Shown here: in pieces, positions 1-6,560 of the stretch
Layout of the letters: each line of letters opens with the position of its first letter
How positions within the stretch are numbered: the first letter of the stretch is position 1
Assembly (NCBI RefSeq): GCF_024734665.1
Contig: NZ_CP102931.1
Coordinates: forward strand, 4,338,001-4,402,000
Source: Variovorax paradoxus
Lineage (GTDB): Bacteria; Pseudomonadota; Gammaproteobacteria; Burkholderiales; Burkholderiaceae_C
Direction: 5' to 3'
Length of the DNA: 64,000 nt
The notes under the pieces: generated by a model
Databases searched by the model: none
What the model saw: the letters and a program-made list of their open reading frames with translations, nothing else
Told to the model about the DNA's origin: nothing
Made by a program: the position numbers and the translations under genes

Positions 1-114
1 GTGGCGCCGCGCATGGCCCGGGTGGTGCGCCGCGTGGATGCCGATCCTCGGTTGGCGGAATTCTGGGCGGCGCGCTTTCCCTTCACGATGGACCCGAGCG
101 CTCCGGGAGGCTGA
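1..114 (+). CDS. 3' end of an unidentified protein (partial)
   Basis: An open frame enters from the left edge and stops at the TGA at 112-114, giving the last 37 residues of a protein. The visible tail is arginine-rich (MARVVRRVDADPRL) and then aromatic (FWAARFPF). Codon use matches the rest of the window, with G or C in most third positions, so it is probably real. I do not recognise the family from this piece. Only about 24 bases separate it from the next gene, so the two may be co-transcribed. Confidence 0.5.
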   Translation: MAPRMARVVRRVDADPRLAEFWAARFPFTMDPSAPGG

Positions 115-138
115 GTCCTGTTTTCTATCATCGACACC

Positions 139-519
139 ATGACCGCACGCACACCGACCACCGTCTACCCGATGACGATTTATCACAAGCCCAACTGCAG
201 CACCTCGCGCAACGTGCTGACGTTGATCCGCGAAAGCGGCGTGGAGCCCGAGATCGTCCTGTACCTGGAAACGCCGCCGCCGAAGAAAAAGCTGCGCGAG
301 CTCGCGAAGGCGATGGGCATGGGCGCGCGCGAACTGCTGCGCACCAAGGAAGCGCCGTACGAAGAACTGAAGCTGGCCGACTCGAAGTGGACCGACGACC
401 AGCTGTTCGACGCCATCGTCGAGCACCCCATCTTGCTGCAGCGGCCCATCGTGGTGTCGCCGCGCGGCACGCTGATGTGCCGGCCATGGGGGCGCGTGCG
501 CGAGATCCTGCCTGCCTGA
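139..519 (+). CDS. arsC: ArsC-family arsenate reductase (glutaredoxin type)
   Basis: The 126-residue product follows E. coli plasmid ArsC over its whole length. The catalytic cysteine lies in HKPNCSTSRN (Cys20 here, Cys12 in E. coli), and the three active-site arginines are present in LLRTKEAPYEEL, QRPIVV and LCRPW. The family reduces arsenate to arsenite with glutathione and glutaredoxin in the cytoplasm. There is no arsR, arsB or acr3 nearby, so this is an orphan copy and may have another thiol-linked role; the related YffB/Spx proteins share the fold. An internal ATG at 172 would give a start closer to the usual length. Neither start has a clear ribosome site, and a TATCAT box ends 8 bases before the 139 start. 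Confidence 0.85.
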   Translation: MTARTPTTVYPMTIYHKPNCSTSRNVLTLIRESGVEPEIVLYLETPPPKKKLRELAKAMGMGARELLRTKEAPYEELKLADSKWTDDQLFDAIVEHPILLQRPIVVSPRGTLMCRPWGRVREILPA

Positions 520-523
520 AGCC

Positions 524-1597
524 TCAGCTCGTGGCCTGCTGCGCCAGGCCCCAGGCGACATGCTCGCGCACGAGTTCGCTCGGGTGTTCGGCCCGCGTCG
601 CCAGCGCCTCCTGCGCATCGCCCTCGCCCGCTCGCGCCGCATTGCCCAGCGCCACGGCGATGTTGCGCAGCCAGCGCTCATGCCCGATGCGGCGGATCGG
701 GCTGCCTTCGGTGCGGCGCAGGAAGTCCTCCTCAGTCCACGCGAAAAGCTCGGCCAGAGTGCGGCCCGTGAGCCCTTCGCGCGCATCGAAGTCGGGCAAC
801 TCGCTCTTCTTCGCGAACTTGTTCCAGGGGCAAATGAGCTGGCAGTCGTCGCAGCCGTAGATGCGGTTGCCCATCAGCGGACGCAGCTCCAGCGGAATGG
901 GCCCGCCGTGCTCGATGGTGAGGTACGAGATGCAGCGCCGTGCATCCAGCCGCTGCGGCGCGATGATGGCCTTCGTCGGGCAGATGTCGATGCAGGCGCT
1001 GCAGCTGCCGCAATGTGCCGTGACGGGTTCGCTCGGCGGCAGTTCCATGTCGACGTAGATCTCGCCCAGGAAAAACATCGAGCCGGCGTCGCGGTCGAGC
1101 ACCAGCGTGTGCTTGCCGCGCCAGCCCTGCCCGCTGCGCGAGGCCAGTTCGGCTTCGAGCACGGGGGCCGAGTCGGTGAAGGCGCGGTGGCCGAAGGGGC
1201 CGACTTCCTCGGCGATGCGCTCGGCCAGCTTCGCGAGCCGATTGCGCAGCACCTTGTGATAGTCGCGGCCCCGCGCATAGACCGACACGATGGCCTCGCC
1301 GGGCCGCGTGAGCCGGTCGAACTCGATGGCTTGCCACTCGGGCTGCGTGCTGCGCGGCAGGTAGTCCATGCGCGCGGTGATCACGCTCACCGTGCCCGGC
1401 ACCAGCTCGGCAGGACGGGCGCGGCGCGTGCCGTGTGTTGCCATGTATTGCATCTCGCCATGGAACCCATGGGCCAGCCATTGCATCAGACCGGCCTCGG
1501 CGCTCGATAAATCGACGCCCGCGATTCCGATTTGGGAGAATCCGAGTTCCCGGGCCAAAGCCTGAATACGAACAACGAGTGGATGGCTGACGATCAC
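524..1597 (-). CDS. queG: Epoxyqueuosine reductase QueG
   Basis: QueG catalyses the last step of queuosine synthesis, reducing epoxyqueuosine in tRNA to queuosine with cobalamin and two [4Fe-4S] clusters. The 357-residue product carries both cluster motifs, CGSCSACIDICP and CDDCQLICPWN. The N-terminal half has the usual cobalamin-domain features such as ARGRDYHKVLRNRL and FTDSAPVLE, and a HEAT-like tail ends the protein. I chose the GTG at 1597 because it puts 11 residues before the conserved ALARELGF segment. The frame stays open much further upstream, but that part lies antisense to tsaE and does not look like protein. The start overlaps that of divergent tsaE. Confidence 0.93.
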   Translation of the reverse strand: MIVSHPLVVRIQALARELGFSQIGIAGVDLSSAEAGLMQWLAHGFHGEMQYMATHGTRRARPAELVPGTVSVITARMDYLPRSTQPEWQAIEFDRLTRPGEAIVSVYARGRDYHKVLRNRLAKLAERIAEEVGPFGHRAFTDSAPVLEAELASRSGQGWRGKHTLVLDRDAGSMFFLGEIYVDMELPPSEPVTAHCGSCSACIDICPTKAIIAPQRLDARRCISYLTIEHGGPIPLELRPLMGNRIYGCDDCQLICPWNKFAKKSELPDFDAREGLTGRTLAELFAWTEEDFLRRTEGSPIRRIGHERWLRNIAVALGNAARAGEGDAQEALATRAEHPSELVREHVAWGLAQQATS

Positions 1598-2089
1598 TTG
1601 CCGATTGTAGAAACGACCCAGAACGCCCGCAGCCTGCGCTGGCGCAGCGAGGACGACACCGACGCTTTCGCGCTGGCCCTGGCGTCCTCGCCCGCATTGC
1701 GCGATGCCTTCATCGCGCTGCATGGCGACCTTGGCGCCGGCAAGACCACTTTCGTTCGACACCTGCTGCGCGCGCTCGGTATCGCGGGGCGCATCAAGAG
1801 CCCCACCTACGCGGTCGTCGAGCCCCACGAGGCGCCCGACGGCCTGCAGATCTTCCATTTCGACTTCTACCGCTTCGCCGATCCGCGCGAATGGGACGAT
1901 GCCGGCTTCCGCGACATCTTCGCGGGACCGGGCCTCAAGCTGGCCGAATGGCCAGAAAACGCCGCGGGCCGCACACCGGTTGCCGACCTCGCTATTAAAA
2001 TAGAAGCAATGACTGACGACACACGCAGCGTGACCCTCCTCGCGAACACCCCTCGCGGCAGCGATCTGCTGGCGCGCATCGCCGCATGA
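1583..2089 (+). CDS. tsaE: tRNA threonylcarbamoyladenosine synthesis ATPase TsaE
   Basis: TsaE is the ATPase that cycles the TsaB-TsaD complex during synthesis of the t6A base at position 37 of ANN-decoding tRNAs. The 168-residue product has the Walker A motif GDLGAGKTT (Lys54), then IKSPTYAVVEP and HFDFYRF, all typical of the family. I chose the ATG at 1583; a TTG at 1532 in the same frame would add an uncharacteristic tail. The gene is divergent from queG with overlapping starts. Its TGA overlaps the amiC ATG as ATGA, so the two are translationally coupled, a common tsaE-amiC arrangement in proteobacteria. Confidence 0.95.
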   Translation: MADDHLPIVETTQNARSLRWRSEDDTDAFALALASSPALRDAFIALHGDLGAGKTTFVRHLLRALGIAGRIKSPTYAVVEPHEAPDGLQIFHFDFYRFADPREWDDAGFRDIFAGPGLKLAEWPENAAGRTPVADLAIKIEAMTDDTRSVTLLANTPRGSDLLARIAA

Positions 2090-3555
2090 AGGCGACCGGC
2101 CTGAAACGGCGCGTGCTGCTGCAGGGCGGCAGCATCGCGCTGATGCTCGGCGTGCACCAGATCGCCCGCGGCGCCACCATCCTCGCCGTGCGCGTGTGGC
2201 CCGCAGCCGACTACACGCGCGTGACCATCGAGTCCGATGCCCGCCTCAATTCGCAGCAACTCGTGGTGGGCAGCCCGCCGCGGCTTGCCGTCGACATCGA
2301 GGGCATCGACCTCAGCCCCGAACTGCGCGAGCTGGTCGGCAAGATCAAGCCGGGCGACCCGTTCATCAATGGCCTGCGCGTCGGGCAGAACGCGCCGAAG
2401 GTGGTGCGTATCGTGTTCGACCTGAAGCAGGCCGTGGTGCCGCAGGTGTTCTCGCTCGCGCCCGTGGCCGCATACAAGCACCGGCTGGTGCTCGACCTGT
2501 ACCCCGAACAGGCGATCGACCCGATGGAAGCGCTGATTGCCGAGCGCCTGCGCGATGCGCCTCGCGCGGGCAGCGGCAGCAACACGAACAACGCCCCGGC
2601 CGTGGCCGGCATCGTGCCCTCTGCCCCGGCCGCACCGGCCGCCGACCCACTCGGCGAACTGATGGCGCAACAGTCGATGCGCCCCGGCCCGCAGACACCG
2701 CCACCCGTGCTCGTTACGCCGCCACCGCCCGTGGTGGGCACCGCGCCCGTCAGGCCTGTGACGCCCCCTCCCCCAGTGGCTGCCGCACGCGGCGGCAGCA
2801 ACAGCACTGCCGCCACGGCCAGCCGCACCGACCGCATCATCATCGTGGCGCTCGACCCCGGCCACGGCGGCGAAGACCCTGGAGCCATCGGCCCCAACGG
2901 CACGCGCGAGAAAGACATCGTGCTGCAAGTGGCGCACCGGCTGCGCGAGCGCATCAACGCGAGCAGCGTGAACGGCAGCCCGATGCGCGCCTTTCTCACG
3001 CGCGACGCCGACTTCTTCGTGCCGCTGGGCGTGCGCGTGCAGAAGGCGCGGCGCGTGCAGGCCGACCTGTTCGTGAGCATCCATGCCGACGCCTTCACCA
3101 CGCCCGCAGCACGCGGCGCCAGCGTGTTCGCGCTGAGCCAGAGCGGCGCGTCGAGCAGCGCGGCACGCTGGATGGCCAACAAGGAAAACGATGCCGACAA
3201 GGTCGGCGGCGTGAACGTCGGCGGCCACGAGGCGCAGGTGCAGCGCGCCCTGCTCGACATGAGCACCACCGCACAGATCAACGACAGCCTGAAGCTCGGC
3301 GGCGCGATGCTCGGCGAGATCAAGAACATCGGCGCGCGGCTGCACAAGGGCCAGGTCGAACAGGCCGGCTTCGCAGTGTTGAAGGCACCGGACATCCCGA
3401 GCGTGCTGGTGGAGACCGCCTTCATCAGCAATCCGGAAGAAGAAGCCAACCTGCGCCGCGTCGACTATCAGGAGAACCTGGCCGATGCGCTGATGCGCGG
3501 CATTCAGCGCTACTTTGCGCAGAACCCGCCTCTGGCGCGCAGCCGGCAGCTCTGA
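2086..3555 (+). CDS. amiC: N-acetylmuramoyl-L-alanine amidase (AmiC type)
   Basis: This periplasmic zinc amidase cuts the bond between MurNAc and L-alanine to split septal peptidoglycan during cell division. The 489 residues hold a twin-arginine-like signal (KRRVLLQGGSIAL, residues 8-20), an AMIN domain at about 33-145, a proline/alanine-rich linker at about 160-245, and an Amidase_3 domain from about 250 to the end. Zinc and catalytic residues are visible: His260 in LDPGHGGEDPG, Glu275, His333 in VSIHADAF, and the late glutamate in VLVETAFISN. Tat export matches E. coli AmiA and AmiC. Activation by a LytM-type partner is expected but none is encoded here. Confidence 0.93.
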   Translation: MKATGLKRRVLLQGGSIALMLGVHQIARGATILAVRVWPAADYTRVTIESDARLNSQQLVVGSPPRLAVDIEGIDLSPELRELVGKIKPGDPFINGLRVGQNAPKVVRIVFDLKQAVVPQVFSLAPVAAYKHRLVLDLYPEQAIDPMEALIAERLRDAPRAGSGSNTNNAPAVAGIVPSAPAAPAADPLGELMAQQSMRPGPQTPPPVLVTPPPPVVGTAPVRPVTPPPPVAAARGGSNSTAATASRTDRIIIVALDPGHGGEDPGAIGPNGTREKDIVLQVAHRLRERINASSVNGSPMRAFLTRDADFFVPLGVRVQKARRVQADLFVSIHADAFTTPAARGASVFALSQSGASSSAARWMANKENDADKVGGVNVGGHEAQVQRALLDMSTTAQINDSLKLGGAMLGEIKNIGARLHKGQVEQAGFAVLKAPDIPSVLVETAFISNPEEEANLRRVDYQENLADALMRGIQRYFAQNPPLARSRQL

Positions 3556-3706
3556 TCGGCCGCGCGGCTTTGTAAAGCCAAAGCGTGCACTGCTGTCCCA
3601 CGCCGTGCGGCCCACGAGTCCGCACAGGCAGGCGCGGCAGGCTCCTACACAGATGCCACCGGCCTTCTGGACATGATGACTCATCACTCCTCGAAAGGTG
3701 GACATC

Positions 3707-3994
3707 ATGAACACACGTCTCTGGATCGCTGCTTTCGCAGCCACTTCGGTCATGACGATTGCAGGCTGCGCGAGCGGCCCTAACCAGAACCTCGGGACTG
3801 GTGTGGGCGCTGTCGGCGGCGCGCTGGTGGGCCACGCCATCGGCGGCAACACTGCGAGCACTGTGGGTGGCGCAGCCATCGGCGGCATCATCGGCAACCA
3901 GGTCGGCCGCAATGCCGACGAACGCAACTACTACAACCAGCAGCGCTATCCGCAAGGCAGCGGCTACTACCCGAGCAACGGCCCGAACTACTGA
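3707..3994 (+). CDS. Glycine-zipper 2TM-domain lipoprotein
   Basis: A small 95-residue lipoprotein of the Rick_17kDa/SlyB-like glycine-zipper family. The signal peptide ends in a lipobox IAG-Cys21. The mature part is built of small-residue repeats (GTGVGAVGGALVGHAIGG, then AAIGGIIGNQVGR) that form a glycine-zipper hairpin in membranes, followed by a Tyr/Asn-rich tail. I chose the ATG at 3707 because AAAGGTGG lies 5 bases upstream; a GTG at 3698 sits inside that ribosome site. Relatives are outer-membrane proteins linked to envelope integrity, but the exact role is unknown. A strong terminator follows directly. Confidence 0.85.
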   Translation: MNTRLWIAAFAATSVMTIAGCASGPNQNLGTGVGAVGGALVGHAIGGNTASTVGGAAIGGIIGNQVGRNADERNYYNQQRYPQGSGYYPSNGPNY

Positions 3995-4008
3995 GATACG
4001 GCCTGAAC

Positions 4009-4037
4009 AAAAAAGCGCGCCAGCGGCGCGCTTTTTT
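4009..4037. terminator. Bidirectional intrinsic terminator
   Basis: Stem GCGCGCC / GGCGCGC with loop AGC is flanked by six A on the left and six T on the right. It therefore has a U-tract when read from either strand. It sits between the convergent glycine-zipper lipoprotein and dedA genes and can end both. Confidence 0.9.
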
Positions 4038-4070
4038 GCTGGTTGATCGGCCTGATCGGCCAGGCAGTCG

Positions 4071-4739
4071 TCAGGCCTGCGAGGCCTGCGCCTCGCGTGC
4101 CTTCTCGGCCTTCGAGGCGCGCCACGCGCCGAAGATCGCCAGCAGCCCCGGCACGAAGATCAGCGCCCAGATGATCTTGTCCAGATGCTGGCGCACGAAC
4201 GGCAGATTGCCGAAGAAGTAACCCGCTGTTGCAATGCCCAGCACCCAGATCAGCGCGCCGACCACGTTGAACATGGTGAACTTCGCGCGGCTCATCTCGG
4301 CCACGCCGGCCACGAACGGCGCGAAGGTGCGAATGAACGGCATGAAGCGCGCAAGAATGATCGTGATGCCGCCGTAGCGCTCGTAGAAGCCGTGAGCCTG
4401 GTCGAAGGCCTTGCGGTTGAAGAAGCGCGAGTTCTCCCACTGGAACACCTTCGGCCCGAAGTAGCGGCCGATCGAGTAGTTGCACTGGTCGCCCAGAATG
4501 GCCGCCGCAATCAGGATCCCGCAGGCCAGCGGGTAGCTCATGAGCCCCGCGCCGCACAACGCACCGACGATGAAGAGCAGCGAATCCCCGGGCAGAAACG
4601 GCATCACCACCGCACCGGTCTCGACGAAGACGATGAGGAACAGCAAGGCATAGACCCAGGGGCCATAGGCAATGACAAAGGCCTCGAGGTGTTTGTCGAC
4701 GTGAAGAATGAAGTCGACGAGAAAGCTGATGATTTCCAT
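4071..4739 (-). CDS. DedA family membrane protein
   Basis: A 222-residue inner-membrane protein of the DedA (VTT/SNARE-associated) family. Members act in envelope homeostasis; some are flippases for undecaprenyl phosphate or phosphatidylethanolamine. Visible family signatures are VVMPFLPGDSLLF, the GDQCNYSIGRYFG segment, and ARFMPFIRTFAPFVAG, which carries the conserved arginines of the re-entrant membrane loops. About five hydrophobic segments are visible, and the C-terminus is charged (ASKAEKAREAQ). It is a single gene that converges on the terminator at 4009-4037. Which DedA subgroup it belongs to cannot be decided by eye. Confidence 0.9.
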   Translation of the reverse strand: MEIISFLVDFILHVDKHLEAFVIAYGPWVYALLFLIVFVETGAVVMPFLPGDSLLFIVGALCGAGLMSYPLACGILIAAAILGDQCNYSIGRYFGPKVFQWENSRFFNRKAFDQAHGFYERYGGITIILARFMPFIRTFAPFVAGVAEMSRAKFTMFNVVGALIWVLGIATAGYFFGNLPFVRQHLDKIIWALIFVPGLLAIFGAWRASKAEKAREAQASQA

Positions 4740-4774
4740 GGCCGCGGATTATCCTTGTTGAAACCGAACGCCCT

Positions 4775-5284
4775 GTGAATCACCCCATGCTGCACATACG
4801 CGCTGCCACCGACGCAGACTGGCCGGCCATCTGGTCCGTGCTCGAACCCACCTTTCGCCGCGGCGACACCTACACCTTCGCGACCGACGTCACCGAAGCC
4901 GAGGCCCGTCATGCGTGGATGAACCTGCCCGCCGCCACTTTCGTGGCCTGCGACGCGCAGGGCGCGGTGCTCGGCACCTACGTCATCAAGGCCAACCAGC
5001 CCGGACACGGCTCGCACGTGAGCAACTGCGGCTACGTAGTGTCCGAGGCCGCGCGCGGCCTGGGCGTGGCATCGGCGCTGTGCGAACACTCGCAGCAGGA
5101 GGCCGTGCGCATGGGCTTTCGCGCGATGCAGTTCAACTTCGTGGTGTCCACCAACGAAGGCGCGGTGCGCCTGTGGCGCAAGCTGGGCTTTGCCATCGTC
5201 GGCACGCTGCCCGGGGCGTTCAGGCATCCGCAGCATGGCTTCGTGGATGCCTTCGTCATGTTCAAGCAACTGCAGCAGCCATAA
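4775..5284 (+). CDS. GNAT family N-acetyltransferase
   Basis: A 169-residue acetyltransferase of the GNAT fold, with an N-terminal IRAATDADWPAIW strand-helix. The acetyl-CoA loop is seen as VSEAARGLGVASALCEHSQQ, and the C-terminal strands include NEGAVRLWRKLGF. This close pattern is found in GNATs that acylate small molecules or amino acids, but the substrate cannot be read from the sequence. The GTG at 4775 and an ATG at 4787 are both possible starts; the latter gives MLHIRAATDADW, the usual family beginning. It is transcribed away from dedA, 35 bases apart. Confidence 0.85.
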   Translation: MNHPMLHIRAATDADWPAIWSVLEPTFRRGDTYTFATDVTEAEARHAWMNLPAATFVACDAQGAVLGTYVIKANQPGHGSHVSNCGYVVSEAARGLGVASALCEHSQQEAVRMGFRAMQFNFVVSTNEGAVRLWRKLGFAIVGTLPGAFRHPQHGFVDAFVMFKQLQQP

Positions 5285-5315
5285 GACTTACTTACCCCAC
5301 CCGGAGAAACACACG

Positions 5316-6533
5316 ATGACAGGCCAGTACATCCAGATGAAAGCCGCCGACGGCAGCGGCACCTTCCGCGGCTACCTCGCCCTGCCCGAAGCCGGCACAG
5401 GCCCGGGCCTTGTGCTCGCGCAGGAAATCTTCGGCATCAACCACACGATGCGCGAGGTGGCCGACTACTACGCCGAAGAAGGCTACGTGGCGCTGGTGCC
5501 CGACCTGTTCTGGCGCCAGGAGCCGAACGTGGAGCTCGGCTACAGCGAAGCCGACTGGCAGCGCGCCTTCGCGCTCTACGGCGGCTTCGACGAGGCCAAG
5601 GGTATGGAGGACATGCAGACCTCCATCACCGCCTTGCGCGGTCGGCCCGAAGTGCAGGACGCCAAAGTCGGCGTGCTCGGCTTCTGCTTGGGCGGCAAGC
5701 TGGCCTACCTCGCGGCCTGCCGCACCGATGCGGATGTTGCCGTCGGCTACTACGGCGTGGGCATCGACGCTGCACTCGACGAGGCCGACAAGATCAAGCG
5801 CCCGCTCACACTGCACATCGCAGAGCTCGACAAGTTCTGCCCGCCCGAGGCGCGCGACCGCATCGTCGCCACGCTCCAGGGCCGGCCCGGCGTCTCGCTG
5901 TATGTGTATCCCGGCATGGACCACGCCTTCGCACGCGCCGGCGGCGAACACTTCCACAAGCCCTCGGCGCTGATGGCGCACGAGCGCAGCATCGCCACGC
6001 TGAAGGACGCCATCGGCCCGCATTACGACCTCTCGGCACTGTGGGACAAGCACTGCGAATACGAGTTCGCCACCCGCAACGTCGACGACACCATGTCGAC
6101 CATGGTGGCCGAGCCGTACGTCAACCACATCCCGACCATGACCGGCGGCGTGGGCTACAAGGCGCTGCACGCGTTCTATACGAACCACTTCGTCAACAGC
6201 AATCCGCCCGACACCTCGCTGGTGCCGATCTCGCGCACGGTGGGCGCCACGCAGGTGGTCGACGAGATGCTGTTCTGCTTCACGCACACCACCGAGATCC
6301 CGTGGATGCTCCCGGGCGTTGCGCCGACGGGCAAGCGCGTGGAAGTGCCGTTGCTCGCCGTCATCAAGTTCCGCGGCGACAAGCTCTATCACGAGCACAT
6401 CTACTGGGACCAGGCCAGCGTGCTGGTGCAGGTGGGTCTGCTCGATGCGAAGCTGCTGCCGGTGGCAGGCATCGAGACGGCGCGCAAGCTGCTGGACGAG
6501 ACGCTGCCGTCGAACACCCTGATGCCGCGCTGA
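5316..6533 (+). CDS. Dienelactone hydrolase fused to an NTF2/SnoaL-like domain
   Basis: The first ~235 residues are a dienelactone hydrolase (carboxymethylenebutenolidase), with the Cys-Asp-His triad at Cys124 (LGFCLGGK), Asp172 and His203 (MDHAFAR). This family opens dienelactone to maleylacetate in chlorocatechol pathways. The product is 405 residues, far longer than the usual ~235. The extra C-terminal ~165 residues look like an NTF2/SnoaL-type alpha+beta domain, with a helix around EYEFATRNVDDTM, then strands and HEHIYWDQASVLVQ. The ATG at 5316 has GGAGAAA upstream. No other ring-cleavage gene is nearby, so the substrate is open. Confidence 0.87.
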   Translation: MTGQYIQMKAADGSGTFRGYLALPEAGTGPGLVLAQEIFGINHTMREVADYYAEEGYVALVPDLFWRQEPNVELGYSEADWQRAFALYGGFDEAKGMEDMQTSITALRGRPEVQDAKVGVLGFCLGGKLAYLAACRTDADVAVGYYGVGIDAALDEADKIKRPLTLHIAELDKFCPPEARDRIVATLQGRPGVSLYVYPGMDHAFARAGGEHFHKPSALMAHERSIATLKDAIGPHYDLSALWDKHCEYEFATRNVDDTMSTMVAEPYVNHIPTMTGGVGYKALHAFYTNHFVNSNPPDTSLVPISRTVGATQVVDEMLFCFTHTTEIPWMLPGVAPTGKRVEVPLLAVIKFRGDKLYHEHIYWDQASVLVQVGLLDAKLLPVAGIETARKLLDETLPSNTLMPR

Positions 6534-6548
6534 AAACGACACGGCTTT

Positions 6549-6554
6549 TAGAAT
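6549..6554 (+). promoter_or_regulatory. Candidate -10 box just before mutL
   Basis: TAGAAT ends 7 bases before the mutL GTG, so transcription would begin at or next to the start codon. No Shine-Dalgarno sequence and no convincing -35 box are present. Same layout as at 45373-45378. Confidence 0.35.
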
Positions 6555-6560
6555 GCCCCG

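Noticed and set aside
1598..1858. N-terminal extension of QueG by 87 residues
   Set aside because: It lies antisense to tsaE, is rich in shadow-type residues, and QueG proteins normally begin about 10 residues before ALARELGF.
3566..3579. Small palindrome GGCTTTGTAAAGCC after amiC
   Set aside because: The stem is only six base pairs with a 2-base loop and there is no T-tract, so it is not a convincing terminator.
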